A stretch of 64,000 bases of DNA from JAEUPI01 sp963814435 (GCA_963814435.1 CAWFCV010000004.1:124001-188000), one strand, 5' to 3'. Shown: positions 47,527 to 57,460, numbered from the stretch's first letter. Numbers and translations are program-made. The notes: a model not told the origin generated them from the letters alone.

Positions 47527-47922
47527 ATGGGGATCCGCATCGTCCGGCTGGGCAGCCCGAGAATCGACGGCGAGGGCACGCGCATCGGCACGGTGCGCCG
47601 CCCGCCTCGTGGCGTGCTGAAGACCCGGTACGCGGTGCAGAACTGGTACGACGTCTGGTTTCCGACTCTCGCACCGAGCCTGGAAACGATGAAGCTGGCG
47701 CAACAGGCCACCACAGCGGCGCAGTGGGCGGCCTTCCAGAAGAAGTACCGCGCCGAAATGTCGACGCCGCAGGCCAGCCATGCGCTCGAGCTGCTGGCGG
47801 CGCTGTCGCAACGCGCCGACTTTTCAGTCGGCTGCTATTGCGAGCACGAAGCGAGCTGCCACCGCTCGGTGCTGCGCGAACTGCTGGCCGCCAAGGGTGC
47901 GCGCCTGGTGGCCGATGACTGA
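47527..47922 (+). CDS. DUF488-family protein
   Basis: Intact, 131 residues from the ATG of MGIRIVRLGSPRIDGEG. It has the YeaO/DUF488 pattern: RLGSPR...GTRIGTVRRPPRGV near the start, YDVWFPTLAPS in the middle, and VGCYCEHEASCHRSVLRELLAAKG at the end, where the C-x-C...H...C-H-R set resembles the family's metal-like site. The function of the family is unknown. It begins 78 bases after adenine deaminase in the same direction. Confidence 0.85.
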   Translation: MGIRIVRLGSPRIDGEGTRIGTVRRPPRGVLKTRYAVQNWYDVWFPTLAPSLETMKLAQQATTAAQWAAFQKKYRAEMSTPQASHALELLAALSQRADFSVGCYCEHEASCHRSVLRELLAAKGARLVADD

Positions 47923-47996
47923 AGCGCTCCGGCCTTTCGCCAGGGTGGCCCGGGCTGCCGGCGCGGGCATGTCATAACGCGCGTGCGACGACGCCG

Positions 47997-48707
47997 ATGA
48001 CACCGCCACGGGTTCGAACCGAAGCGGGCTCGCCGACCCCAATGCAGGCTGCCGTTCGCACGCGGTCCCTGGCGCGTCCGCTCGTCATGGGTCTGGCCGT
48101 CGTGCTGCTGACGTTGGGCTTCGCGCACCTGGCCAGCGAAGTGCTGGAAGGCGACACCCATGCCTTCGACCTGGCGGTGCTGCAGGCTGCGCAGGCGCTG
48201 CGCGCTGCTCACCCGTGGCTGACCGAGATCATGCGCGACCTGAGCGGCCTGGGCAGCACGGTGGTGTTGACGCTGTTCACGCTCGCCACGGTCGGCTACC
48301 TGGCGCTGGTGGCGTCGTGGCGCAGCGCCACCGTGGTTGCCGTCTCGGTGGTCTCGGGTTCGCTGTTGGTCAGCGCGATGAAGGCGGCGGTCGGTCGGCT
48401 GCGTCCGGACGGCGCGGCGGCTGCGCTGGTGGTGCCGGGGCTGAGCTTTCCGAGCGGGCACGCCAGCATGGCGGCGATCGTGTTCCTGACGCTCGGTGCA
48501 CTGATTGCCAGCAGCCGGGGCCGGTTGCGCGAGCGCCTCTTCATCCTGCTCAGTGCGGCCCTGCTGACGCTGCTGGTGGGCGTCAGCCGCATGGCGCTCG
48601 GTGTGCACTGGGCGACCGACGTGACGGGTGGGTGGGTCTTCGGCGCCGGCTGGGCCATCGCCTGGCTGCTGTTTGCCCGGGGCATCGGCTGGCGCGCCAG
48701 GCGCTGA
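47997..48707 (+). CDS. PAP2-superfamily membrane phosphatase
   Basis: Intact, 236 residues from the ATG at 47997 (a later Met at 48042 is possible). All three phosphatase motifs are present: KAAVGRLRP (K-x6-R-P), PSGHASM (P-S-G-H) and SRMALGVHWATDV (S-R-x5-H). About six membrane segments surround them, e.g. LVMGLAVVLLTLGFAHLA and GSTVVLTLFTLATVGYLALVASW. Such enzymes dephosphorylate lipid phosphates such as phosphatidate or undecaprenyl pyrophosphate at the outer face of the membrane. The 155 bases that follow show no gene. Confidence 0.9.
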   Translation: MTPPRVRTEAGSPTPMQAAVRTRSLARPLVMGLAVVLLTLGFAHLASEVLEGDTHAFDLAVLQAAQALRAAHPWLTEIMRDLSGLGSTVVLTLFTLATVGYLALVASWRSATVVAVSVVSGSLLVSAMKAAVGRLRPDGAAAALVVPGLSFPSGHASMAAIVFLTLGALIASSRGRLRERLFILLSAALLTLLVGVSRMALGVHWATDVTGGWVFGAGWAIAWLLFARGIGWRARR

Positions 48708-48862
48708 GCGATGCGCCTTCGCGTGCCAGCGGAGCGCCGTCGGCGTGAAAATCGTTCAGGCGGCAGACCCTGCACGCGCGATCGCGCCGTCCGTTGCACG
48801 ACGCGCTGCGGTGACAATGCACCACGAGCCGTGGCACTGCCTCGCGCGCGGTTCGGGCAGGC

Positions 48863-49327
48863 ATGAAGGGCCCTCGAGACGACATCTACACCGCCACGCG
48901 CCCGCTGATCCTCCAGGTCGCGGGCCTGCTGCTGCTGGGCAGCCTGACGGCGTGGACGATGTCGTTCGCGGATTCGTCGTGGGCGAGGGCCATCGGCGGC
49001 CTGCTGCTGCTGGCGTGCGGCAGCGGAATCTTCTTCGCCTCCGGTCGGCTGCTCACGCGCCGCCACCCGGTGATCTCGGTGTTCAGTGATCGAGTCTGGT
49101 ACCGCGGTCTGCGTGAACAGGTGGTGATGCTGCGCAACGTGACCGGCGTCCGGGCCGTGCGGGCGCGGCGATTCGGTGTGCCCTATTCCTGCATCGAGAT
49201 GGACCTGAGCGACGACGACGAGCCGGTGCTGTTCGTGCTGTGGGCGGTCGACTACCCGGCCGCCGAGCTGGCCAACCTGATCGCGTCACGGGCCGAGATC
49301 GTGCAGCGCGACCGGATGCCCGGATGA
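48863..49327 (+). CDS. Two-segment membrane protein, PH-like, function unknown
   Basis: Intact, 154 residues. Two hydrophobic segments near the N-terminus (PLILQVAGLLLLGSLTAWTM and AIGGLLLLACGSGIFFASGRLL) are followed by a compact beta-rich part (HPVISVFSDRVWYRGLREQVVMLRNVTGVRAVRARRFG, then CIEMDLSDD and VLFVLWAVDYPAAELANLI). The layout resembles small membrane proteins with a PH-like beta domain. No function is known. Its TGA overlaps the start of the acetyltransferase gene (ATGA at 49324-49327), so both are probably translated together. Confidence 0.65.
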   Translation: MKGPRDDIYTATRPLILQVAGLLLLGSLTAWTMSFADSSWARAIGGLLLLACGSGIFFASGRLLTRRHPVISVFSDRVWYRGLREQVVMLRNVTGVRAVRARRFGVPYSCIEMDLSDDDEPVLFVLWAVDYPAAELANLIASRAEIVQRDRMPG

Positions 49328-49878
49328 TGACCCATGGTGTTCATCCGCCCGAACGGCTGCCCGGACCGCGCGTGGCGCTGCGCCGCTCGACGACGCGCGA
49401 TGCCGCGGCACTGTTCAATGCGGCGCACGATCCCGAAGTGATGCGCTACCTGGATTGGCCGGCCCAGATGGCGCAGGGCGAGGCCTGGGCGTTTCTCGAC
49501 GCCAGCGCGCAACGCTGGCGCGAGGGCAGCGAGTACCACTGGATGATCGACACCACCGCCGCCGCCCAGCCGGTGGGCTGCATCGCCTGCCGGCCGCGCG
49601 GCCATGCGGTGGACTTCGGTGTCTTCCTCGCGCGCTCGGCCTGGGGCAACGCCTACGCCACCGAGGCGACGCGGCTGCTGATCGGGTGGCTCAAGGGCCG
49701 CGCCGCCATCCACCGCATCTGGGCCAGCGCCGATGCCGATAACGAACGCGCGGTCGCGCTGCTGGAGCGCGTGGGCCTGCGACGCGAAGGCCTGCTGCGC
49801 CGGGCCACCGTGCGTCCCAATCTGGACAGCCAGCCGCGCGACAGCGTGATCTACGGCCTGTCGCGCGACGACTTCTAG
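49324..49878 (+). CDS. GNAT-family N-acetyltransferase (RimJ/RimL-like)
   Basis: Intact, 184 residues from the overlapping ATG at 49324. Features of the RimJ/RimL group: LPGPRVALRRSTTRDAAALFNAAHDPEVMRYLDWPAQ, WMIDTTAAAQPVGCIACRPRGHAVDFGVFLARSAWGNAYATEATRLLIGWL with the acetyl-CoA loop region, then IWASADADNERAVALLERVGLRREGLLRR and SVIYGLSRDDF. Such enzymes acetylate protein N-termini or small amines. The substrate is unknown. Confidence 0.88.
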   Translation: MMTHGVHPPERLPGPRVALRRSTTRDAAALFNAAHDPEVMRYLDWPAQMAQGEAWAFLDASAQRWREGSEYHWMIDTTAAAQPVGCIACRPRGHAVDFGVFLARSAWGNAYATEATRLLIGWLKGRAAIHRIWASADADNERAVALLERVGLRREGLLRRATVRPNLDSQPRDSVIYGLSRDDF

Positions 49879-50011
49879 CGCCTGTCGACATCCGAATCGG
49901 GCAGGCGCGATTCAACCGACCCTGATGACCGGCGCGCGGATCGCGGCTGCACGACAATCGGCGCGCTGCCCGGCGGCGCGCCCGGCACGCATCAGCGGAG
50001 CTGCGCACACC

Positions 50012-50653
50012 ATGGTCCGACTTCATTGCTTCAGCCAATCGGGTAACTGCTTCAAAGTGGCGTTCGCGCTGCGCGCGATGGGGGCGCCCTGGGAGAGCGT
50101 GTTCGTCGACTTCATGCGCGGCATCACGCGCGATCCGGCCTGGCGGGCCGACGCCAACGAGATGGGCGAGGTGCCGGTGCTCGACGACGGGGCGCGGCGA
50201 CTCACGCAGTCGGGGGTGATCCTGCAGTACCTGGCGCGCAAGCACGGGCGCTTCGGCGCGGCCAGCGAAGACGATGCGCTGCAGGTGCAACGCTGGTTGT
50301 TCTTCGACAACCACAAGTTCACCAGCTACTTCGCCACCTATCGCTTCATGAAGGCCTTCGGGCCCCAGGCGCCCGATCCGGCCGTGATGGCGTGGCTGCG
50401 GCAGCGTGTCGAGGCGGCATTCGGCATCGTCGAGCGCCACCTGGCGGATCGGCCGTACATCGTCGGTGACGCGCCGACCATCGCCGACTTCTCGATGTGC
50501 GGCTATCTCTTCTATCCGAAAGAGGAGAGCGGTATCGACATCACGGCGGGCTACCCCCACATCGCGTCGTGGCTGGATCGCCTGCGCCGCATCGACGGCT
50601 GGGGATTGCCCTACGAAGTGTTGCCCGGTGCGCAGCTGCCGCCCAGGTGGTGA
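50012..50653 (+). CDS. Glutathione S-transferase-family protein
   Basis: Intact, 213 residues from the ATG of MVRLHCFSQSGNCFKVAFALRAMG. Thioredoxin-like N-terminal domain with the SGNCFKV active-site region (Ser at position 8-9), then NEMGEVPVLDDGARRLTQSGVILQYLARKHG (cis-proline and the glutamine-serine glutathione contact). The all-helical C-terminal domain has FGIVERHLADRPYIVGDAPTIADFSMCGYLFYP, the family N-capping box. It could detoxify electrophiles or act on a specific substrate; context does not help. It lies 133 bases after the acetyltransferase. Confidence 0.9.
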   Translation: MVRLHCFSQSGNCFKVAFALRAMGAPWESVFVDFMRGITRDPAWRADANEMGEVPVLDDGARRLTQSGVILQYLARKHGRFGAASEDDALQVQRWLFFDNHKFTSYFATYRFMKAFGPQAPDPAVMAWLRQRVEAAFGIVERHLADRPYIVGDAPTIADFSMCGYLFYPKEESGIDITAGYPHIASWLDRLRRIDGWGLPYEVLPGAQLPPRW

Positions 50654-50672
50654 GGCCCGGGGCCGCGCGGCT

Positions 50673-51164
50673 TCAGCGCGGGTGTGGCCGTTCGGCTGCG
50701 GCGTTCGGGTGCGCCGACGGGCGTGACGGCACGAAACCCGGTGGTCGAGGATTGGGTACGAGGTGCAGCGCCGCCGGTTGAGACGGGCGCAGCAGCGGGT
50801 TCAGGCGCCCCGCGTTGTAGCGGTACAAGCGGTCGATTTCGTCGGCGATGCGCGGCGGGAAGCCGCGCCGGAAACCGCGACGATCGGCCATCAGGCTGCT
50901 CAGCAGCTTCTCCGTGCGCCTGGGGTCGGACCAGTGCTTGGCAATGCGATTGGCCACCCGCGGATGGTGGCGGCACAGCTGCGTGGGGTGCACGGCGCGC
51001 GAGATGTCGCGCAGCCATTCGTGTGTCGGGCTCTGCAACACCACGTCGTCGTCGCCCAGCGGGGCGCGCGCCGGGGTCCAGTTGACGGCGTCGGGGCCAC
51101 GTCGCCACGCGGCGAAGGCGGTCACCAGCAATCGGCAGCGGCTGAGAAGCCTGGAAACAAGCAT
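50673..51164 (-). CDS. Conserved hypothetical protein
   Basis: 163 residues from the ATG of MLVSRLLSRCRLLVTAFAAWRRG at 51164; an in-frame Met farther upstream (51365) reads through a repeat-like sequence and is unlikely. The middle reads RDISRAVHPTQLCRHHPRVANRIAKHWSDPRRTEKLLSSLMADRRGFRRGFPPRIADEIDRLYRYNAG. I recall similar HPRVANRIA...W...DRRG-R-GFP proteins as uncharacterised in Burkholderiales. The C-terminal 30 residues are Pro/Ala-rich. No function is known. Confidence 0.55.
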   Translation of the reverse strand: MLVSRLLSRCRLLVTAFAAWRRGPDAVNWTPARAPLGDDDVVLQSPTHEWLRDISRAVHPTQLCRHHPRVANRIAKHWSDPRRTEKLLSSLMADRRGFRRGFPPRIADEIDRLYRYNAGRLNPLLRPSQPAALHLVPNPRPPGFVPSRPSAHPNAAAERPHPR

Positions 51165-51633
51165 GTCGTCTCTGGTGGTGGATCGGTGCGCGCCAGGTAC
51201 CCTTGTGTACGGCCGAGCGCGTTCCCGCACTGTAAGCAACCGCGTCCGCAGCGTGTGGTCCGGCACTCCCCGCGTTCCGGGGGCGCGCGCCACCGGCTGA
51301 GCATTCCTCCGCGGCTCATGGTTTACCCGGCGGTTCTTTTCGGCGACCCAGCCGAAAGGCGGCAAGCCGTGCGGAGGTGGCGGTGCTGGCCGGCATGATC
51401 CTCACCCTTCTTACCCTCACCGTCGGACTGCGGCTGCCGCTCTTGGCCGCGATGCAGGCGGGTCCGTGGCCGGTGGTGGCTGGATGCGCCGTCGGCAGCG
51501 CGACGCTGTCAGGGTGGCATACCTGGGGCCGGCGGCCGGCGCGGACCGCGCGGAAGTCGGCGCCGCCAGCCCTCGGCCTGAGGCTGCGGCGCGAGTAGCA
51601 TCGTCGCGACCGAGGATCGAAGGAGGCCAGACC
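51165..51633. other. Gap with hairpin and a doubtful small frame
   Basis: The 469 bases contain a hairpin TTTCGGC-GACCCA-GCCGAAA at 51338-51357 inside a GC-rich block, and an open frame 51377-51598 (73 codons; MAVLAGMILTLLTLTVGLRLPLL at its start). That frame has one hydrophobic segment but no ribosome site, and its end is unconvincing, so I do not call it. The ribosome site AAGGAGG for the next gene is at about 51619-51625. Confidence 0.5.
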
Positions 51634-52455
51634 ATGGACCACCGCCACCACAAGGCGCAGCAGTTCGCAGCGCTGCACGCCCGCGCCGGCGGATTCGTCA
51701 TCGCGAACGCCTGGGATGCCGGCTCCGCGCGTGTGCTGGCCGGCCTGGGCTTCGAAGCGCTCGCCACGTCGAGCGGCGCATGTGCCGGCGTGCTCGGCCG
51801 GCGCGACGGCGCCGTGACGCGAGACGAGGCGCTGGCGCATGCGCGCGCCATCGTCGAGGCCTGTGATCTGCCGGTCTCGGCCGATCTGGAGAAGGGCTTT
51901 GCCGATGAGCCCGAGGCCGTGGCCGAGACGATCCGACTCGCCGCCGAGGTCGGTCTGGTCGGCGGATCGATCGAGGATGCCACCGGCGTGCCGGCTAAAC
52001 CGCTGTTCGACCTGTCGCTGGCGATCGAGCGGGTGCACGCCGCGGTCGAGGCGGCACGAAAACTGCCGTTCGCATTCACGCTGACCGCGCGCAGCGAGAA
52101 CTTCCTGCGCGGCACGCCCGATCTCGACGACACGATCACGCGGCTGCAGGCCTTCGAGCGGGCCGGCGCCGACGTGCTGATGGCGCCGGGCCTGCCGAGC
52201 CTGGAGGCGGTGCGCGCGGTCTGCGCCGCGGTGACGAAGCCGGTCAACTTCATGGCCGGCATGCGCGGCAAGTCGTTCACCGTGGCCGAGCTGCAATCGG
52301 CCGGCGTGCGGCGGATCAGTCTGGCGACGTCGCTGTACCGCGCGGCGATGTCCGGGCTCATCGCCGCGGCGCGCGAGGTCCGGTCGCAGGGCACCTTCGG
52401 TTATCTCGACACCACGCTGGTCACGGGTGAACTGAATGCCTTCATGCGCGGTTGA
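51634..52455 (+). CDS. Isocitrate lyase/PEP mutase-family protein
   Basis: Intact, 273 residues; ATG at 51634 after AAGGAGG. TIM barrel of the PEP-mutase/2-methylisocitrate-lyase superfamily: GGFVIANAWDAGSARVLAGLGFEALATSSGACAGVLGRRDG, PVSADLEKGFADEPEAVAETIRLAAEVGLVGGSIEDATG, LTARSENFLRGTPDLDDTITRLQAFERAGADVLMAPGLPS, and VNFMAGMRGKSFTVAELQSAGVRRISLATSLYRA. The catalytic Cys of lyases in the family (K-K-C-G-H) is not visible, so it belongs to the wider group of unknown specificity (some are oxaloacetate decarboxylases or phosphonate enzymes). Overlaps the next gene by 20 bases. Confidence 0.85.
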   Translation: MDHRHHKAQQFAALHARAGGFVIANAWDAGSARVLAGLGFEALATSSGACAGVLGRRDGAVTRDEALAHARAIVEACDLPVSADLEKGFADEPEAVAETIRLAAEVGLVGGSIEDATGVPAKPLFDLSLAIERVHAAVEAARKLPFAFTLTARSENFLRGTPDLDDTITRLQAFERAGADVLMAPGLPSLEAVRAVCAAVTKPVNFMAGMRGKSFTVAELQSAGVRRISLATSLYRAAMSGLIAAAREVRSQGTFGYLDTTLVTGELNAFMRG

Positions 52456-53524
52456 GCCGTCGATCGGGCTCGCCCGGCCGCGGCGCCGAGGTGGGCCGCC
52501 GCTGCCCGCGCTGGCGTGCGCCGCACTGCTCGCGTGGGCTGGTGCGGCAGGTGCCCAGGTGCCGTTGCATCCCGAGGCCGACGGACCGTTGGCGACGCGC
52601 ACGCTCGAATTTGCTGATCTGAGGGACGCCTCGCGCGGCGGGCGTCGCGTACCGATCAAGGTGCACTTGCCGAATTGGACCGGCCCGTTTCCGCTGGTCG
52701 TCGTGTCGCACGGCGCCGGCGGCAGCTGGGACGCCAACTACGCGCAGGCGCATCACCTCGCCAGCCACGGCTACGTGGTGCTGGCGCTCGAACATCCGGC
52801 CAGCAACGCCGAGGTGCTGCGCAAGGGTCTGCGTTTCGGCGCCAACCTGAAGGCCATGACGCGCGACGCCGGCGAGGTGCTGGGCCGGCCGAAGGACGTG
52901 TCATTCGCGATCGATCAGGCCGAACGCTGGAACCTCGACCATCCGCAGCTGAAGGGCCGGCTCGACCTGTCGCGCGTGGGGCTGATGGGGCATTCCTTCG
53001 GCGCCTTCACCGCGCTCGTGGTCTGCGGTGCACGCCCGGCGCTCGACTGGCTGGAGCCGGCGGTGGCGCCGGGCAGCGGGCTGGGGCCGGACTTGAGCGA
53101 TCGTCGCGTCAAGGCCTGCGTGGCGCTGTCGCCGCAGGGGCCGGGCGAGCCCTTCTTTCTCGAGCAGAGTTACGCCACCATCGACCGGCCGGTGCTGGCC
53201 ATCAGCGGTTCGCGCGACACCCAGCAGGGCACGACGCCGGAAAACCGGCGCCGCTACTTCGATCTGGTGCCACCCGGCCAGAAGGTGCTCGTGTGGCTGG
53301 CCAACGCCGACCACGCGGCGTTCTCCGACGCCGCCGGTTCCAGCCGCGCGGGCCTGCCGTCGCGCGCGCGCGCCGACGTGCAGCCCGTGTCGCGTGCCGC
53401 CACGCTGCTGTTCTTCGAGGCGCAGCTGCGCGGCCAGGCCGAGGCCGGGCAACGGTTGACCGCCGCCGGCCTGCGGCCGCTGGCCGGCGGCGTGGTCAAG
53501 TCGGTCGAGGTGCTGCACAAGTAG
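52436..53524 (+). CDS. Secreted alpha/beta hydrolase
   Basis: Intact, 362 residues from ATG 52436, which overlaps the preceding gene. An N-terminal signal-like segment (PALACAALLAWAGAAGAQ) implies export. The hydrolase fold has FPLVVVSHGAGGSWDANYAQAHHLASHGYVVLALEHP (oxyanion strand), the nucleophile elbow in VGLMGHSFGAFTALVV, and VLAISGSRDTQQG plus LANADHAAFSDA carrying the likely Asp and His. Similar proteins are annotated as platelet-activating-factor acetylhydrolase-like or dienelactone-hydrolase-like. The substrate is unknown. Confidence 0.85.
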   Translation: MPSCAVEPSIGLARPRRRGGPPLPALACAALLAWAGAAGAQVPLHPEADGPLATRTLEFADLRDASRGGRRVPIKVHLPNWTGPFPLVVVSHGAGGSWDANYAQAHHLASHGYVVLALEHPASNAEVLRKGLRFGANLKAMTRDAGEVLGRPKDVSFAIDQAERWNLDHPQLKGRLDLSRVGLMGHSFGAFTALVVCGARPALDWLEPAVAPGSGLGPDLSDRRVKACVALSPQGPGEPFFLEQSYATIDRPVLAISGSRDTQQGTTPENRRRYFDLVPPGQKVLVWLANADHAAFSDAAGSSRAGLPSRARADVQPVSRAATLLFFEAQLRGQAEAGQRLTAAGLRPLAGGVVKSVEVLHK

Positions 53525-53609
53525 CCGCGCCGCGTTCGATGCCGTGGCCGGCCGGATGGGTACCGGCGCTCCGCTAGACTGCCGGGCCTGCTGGAGCGCC
53601 GCACCCGAC

Positions 53610-54704
53610 ATGACCCATCTGACCGAATCCGCCGTTCTCGAAGCCATCCAGTCCGTCGTCGACCCCAACACCGGCAAGGACTTCGTCTCGACCAAGCAGG
53701 TGAAGAACCTGCGCATCGACGGCAGCGACATCGCCTTCGACGTCGAGCTCGGCTATCCGGCCGCCAGCCAGATCGCCGGCCTGCGCCGCGCGCTGGTCGA
53801 GGCGGCGCGCAAGGTGCCGGGCATCGGCAACGTCAGTGTCAATCTGGCGAGCAGGATCGTCGCGCACGCGGTGCAGCGCGGCGTGCAGCTGCTGCCCAAG
53901 GTGAAGAACATCGTCGCGATCGCCTCGGGCAAGGGCGGCGTCGGCAAGAGCACGACCACGGTGAATCTGGCGCTGGCGCTGGCCGCCGAGGGCGCGCGCG
54001 TGGGCATCCTCGACGCGGACATCTACGGCCCCAGCCAGCCGATGATGATGGGCCTGTCGGGGCGGCCCGAGAGCGACGACGGCAAGACGATGGACCCGCT
54101 GGAGAACTACGGCGTGCAGGTGATGTCGATCGGCTTCCTGGTCGAGCCCGACCAGGCGATGATCTGGCGCGGCCCGATGGCCACGCAGGCGCTCGACCAG
54201 CTGCTGCGCCAGACCAACTGGGGCGAGCTCGACTACCTGCTGGTCGACATGCCGCCGGGCACCGGCGACATCGCGCTCACGCTGAGCCAGCGCGTGCCGC
54301 TCACCGGCGCGGTGATCGTCACGACGCCGCAGGACATTGCGCTGCTCGACGCCCGCAAGGGCCTGACGATGTTCGAGAAGGTCAGCGTGCCGATCGTCGG
54401 CATCGTCGAGAACATGAGCGTCTACGTGTGCCCCAACTGCGGCCACACCGAGCACATCTTCGGCGCCGACGGCGGCAAGCGCATGGCCGAGCAGTACAAG
54501 GTGGCTTACCTCGGCGCGCTGCCGCTGAACCTGTCGATCCGCGAGCAGACCGATTCGGGCCGCCCGACGGTGGTGGCCGAGCCCGACGGCGAGATCGCCC
54601 AGATCTACAAGGCCGTGGCGCGGCGCATCGCGCTGTCGATCGCGCAGAAGGCCAAGGATTTCAGCGCCAAGTTCCCGACCATCACGGTGTCGAAGAGCAC
54701 CTGA
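53610..54704 (+). CDS. apbC: Mrp/ApbC iron-sulfur carrier ATPase
   Basis: Intact, 364 residues from the ATG of MTHLTESAVLEAIQSVVDPNTGKDF. The short N-terminal domain is of the MIP18/DUF59 type. The P-loop is VAIASGKGGVGKSTTTVNLALALAAEGARVGILDADIYGPSQPMMMG (deviant Walker A), then DYLLVDMPPGTGDIALTLSQ, and the CxxC bridging the cluster in MSVYVCPNCGHTEHIFGADGG. The protein carries or assembles [4Fe-4S] clusters for client enzymes in the cytosol, which suits a genome with Xdh, Ior and IlvD-type enzymes. No partner lies adjacent. Confidence 0.94.
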   Translation: MTHLTESAVLEAIQSVVDPNTGKDFVSTKQVKNLRIDGSDIAFDVELGYPAASQIAGLRRALVEAARKVPGIGNVSVNLASRIVAHAVQRGVQLLPKVKNIVAIASGKGGVGKSTTTVNLALALAAEGARVGILDADIYGPSQPMMMGLSGRPESDDGKTMDPLENYGVQVMSIGFLVEPDQAMIWRGPMATQALDQLLRQTNWGELDYLLVDMPPGTGDIALTLSQRVPLTGAVIVTTPQDIALLDARKGLTMFEKVSVPIVGIVENMSVYVCPNCGHTEHIFGADGGKRMAEQYKVAYLGALPLNLSIREQTDSGRPTVVAEPDGEIAQIYKAVARRIALSIAQKAKDFSAKFPTITVSKST

Positions 54705-54803
54705 GCGAAGCCTCGGCCCGGCTCGCTGGCGCACCGGGTTCGTTGCCGCAGCGGCCCGGCACCGGCACTTCGGCCGTGCGCGCACCGCGGCGCGGCCGGC
54801 GCG

Positions 54804-57399
54804 TCAATGGAGGGTGGCGACGTTCGACTCGAGCACCACCGGCGGCAGTGTGCGCGGTGCGCGCCTGGCCGATGGCATGTCGAGCAATCCCTGCGCCAGT
54901 TCAGCCGCCAGCGGCGGCGCCAGCAGGTAGCCCTGGCCGAACTGGCAGCCGAGCGCACGCAGCTGCGACAGCTGGGCGGGCGTTTCGATGCCTTCGGCGA
55001 TCACCGTCTTGCCCAGCGCATGGCCGAGCGTGACGATGGCCCTGACGATCTCGGTGTCCTGGGCCGAGTTCCCCATCTGGCTGACGAACGAGCGGTCGAC
55101 CTTCAGGCTCGAGATCGGCAGCGTCGACAGGTACGACAGCGACGAGTAGCCGGTGCCGAAATCGTCGACGCTGATGCCCACGCCGATATCGCGCAGCCGG
55201 GTCATCGTGTCGAGCGCGGTGCCCAGGCCGGTCATCAGCTTGCTTTCGGTGATCTCCAGCGTCAGGTTCGAGGCTTCCAGGCCGTTCATCAGCAGCGTGG
55301 TGGCGACCTGCATCGCGAGCGAGCCCTGGTTCAGGTCGATGCCCGACAGGTTGATCTGCATCCGCAGCCGTTTGTTGCCGCCGCCGAGCGACTGCCAGGC
55401 CTTGAGCTGGCGGCAGGCGTGCGACAGGATGCGCTCGGTCAGTGCGCCGATCAGTCCGCACTCCTCGGCGATCGGGATGAACGTGCCGGGCGCCACGACG
55501 CCGCGTTGCGGGTGATTCCAGCGCGCGAGCGCCTCGAATGCCACCAGGTGGCCGGTGCCCAGGTCGTAGATCGGCTGGTAGGCGAGCGACAACTCGTCGC
55601 GCTCGATCGCGTGGCGCAGATCCACTTCCAGCTGCACCTGATCGGACACCTGCGCGCGCAGCGCCGTGTCGAACATCGCGTGCTGTGCCCGACCGCCCGA
55701 CTTGGCCCGGTACATCGCGATGTCGGCGTCGCGCAGCACCTCGTCCGGCGCCTGGTAGCCGACGTCGCTGAGCGTGATGCCGATGCTGGCACTGCTGTTG
55801 ACCACGCCACCGTCCACCTCGTAGGGCTTCGCACAGCGCGGCCTGCAGCCGCTCGGCCATCGCCATCGCCATCGCCTCGCCGTCGATGTCCTCGATCAGG
55901 ATCGCGAATTCGTCGCCACCGAGGCGGCCCACCACGTCGCCGGGGCGCACGTGCTGCAGGATGCGCCGCGTGGCCGCGATCAGGAACTGGTCGCCGACGC
56001 TGTGGCCGAGCGTGTCGTTGATGAGCTTGAAGCGGTCGAAGTCCAGGTACATCACGGCGAAGTTGCGCGAGCGGTCGGCGCGGCAGCGCGCGATCGCCCG
56101 CGCCAGGCACTGGCCGAAACGCGCGCGGTTCATCAGCCCGGTCAGGCTGTCGTGGTAGGCGATGTGCTGCAGCTGCGTTTCGGCCTGGTGGCGCGCGGTG
56201 ACGTCCTGCGCCTGCAGGATCAGGCACGGTTCGCTGTCGTTGCCTTCGGCGAACACGCCGGTGTGGATCGACATCCAGACCTCGTGCCCGGCCGGATGCG
56301 CACAGCGCACTTCGACCGACCGATCGGCGTCGCCCGGTTCCGACGGCGCGAGGCGCCGGGCCAGCGTGGCAGCGTCGTCGGGATGCACCAGGTCGGCGAA
56401 CTGGCGGTCGGCGATGGCCGACTCGCTCTGGCCGACGAGTGCACACAGCGCCGGGTTGACCTGCAGCACGCGGCCGCCGGTCGACAGCAGCGCCATGCCA
56501 ATCGAGGCGTTGAAAAACGCGCTGTGAAAGCGCTGCTCGCTGGCCTGCAGCTCACGCACGTGGCGCGCCGACTGCGCGGCCTCGCGCTCGGCGGCTTCGA
56601 CGCGGACCTGATTGGTCGCGTCGTCGAGTTCGCGCTTGCGGAAGTAGATGTGCAGCATGCTCAGCAGCATGACGATGATCGGCACCCCGGCCACCAGCAC
56701 GCCCAGACCGACGCTGCGAAAGGTCAGGTACAGCAAGCCGGCGATCAGCGAGCTCGCGGCGTAGGTGATGCCGACCCAGCCGAAGTTGCTCAACAGGCTG
56801 CTCAGAGGCATCGTCTCGTTGCGCTTGAGGTGTGGGATGACCGTGATCAGCGCGGTGTTGAGCAGGAAGTAGCCCATCGCGAAGACCATCGCGGCCAGCA
56901 GCAACGGCGCTTCGCTGAGCACGCCCAGCGATGTCAGCGCGGCCGTGGTGGCCTGCAAGGTCCAGCCGGCGATGGTCATCGCCACGGCGGCCGATGCCGG
57001 GCTGACCAGCCGGCTGGTCCAGCGCTTGGAGCTGCGCATCGAGCCGACGAAGGCTTCGCCGCCGGCGGCGAGCACTGCGGCGGTCGGTCCGTGCATCAGC
57101 AACAGCAGGAAGATGAAGATTTCGCCGGCGGCGAACGAGTTCTTCGACCCGGGGATGCGCACCGGATACATGCCCGCCATCATCGCCACCACGCAGCCGA
57201 TCAGGATCTGCAGCTGGATGCCGGGCGGCTGGGTCGTGAGCTGGGCGGCCGCGAACAACACCGCCACCCACCCGACCGTGACCACCGTCCACCAATAGCC
57301 GGCAGCCTTGCGGTTGTAGTCGGGCATCAGCGCAGCGTGCAGCGCTGACCACCACGGTTTGGCGTGCCTGGCAACGGGATCGCGCAATGAAGCGTTCAT
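54804..57399 (-). CDS. Membrane-bound diguanylate cyclase/phosphodiesterase (one frameshift)
   Basis: About 864 residues. N-terminus: about eight membrane segments (GYWWTVVTVGWVAVLFAAAQL to LGVLVAGVPIIVMLLSMLHIYF), a likely MASE-type sensory region. Then a PAS domain (FHSAFFNASIGMALLSTGGRVLQVNPALCALVG), a GGDEF domain with intact RLGGDEFAILIEDID and RLRR-like spacing, then the EAL domain after a +1 shift near 55828. The EAL part has FEALARWNHPQRG, AIERDELSLAYQPIYDL, LTLEITES, DDFGTGYSSLSYL and KVDRSFV. Both catalytic motifs look complete, so it could make and degrade cyclic-di-GMP. Convergent with apbC. Confidence 0.92.
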
Positions 57400-57460
57400 G
57401 GCGTGGGGCTCCGATTGCGGTTGGCTTCTGGTTGTGCTGACGCGGGCCGGTCGGTGCCTG

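Noticed and set aside
51338..51357. Hairpin TTTCGGC...GCCGAAA as a terminator
   Set aside because: No T tract follows on either strand and no gene ends close by in the right orientation.
51377..51598. 73-codon frame with one hydrophobic segment
   Set aside because: There is no ribosome site, it starts inside a GC-rich hairpin-bearing gap, and no family resemblance is seen; kept as a note only.
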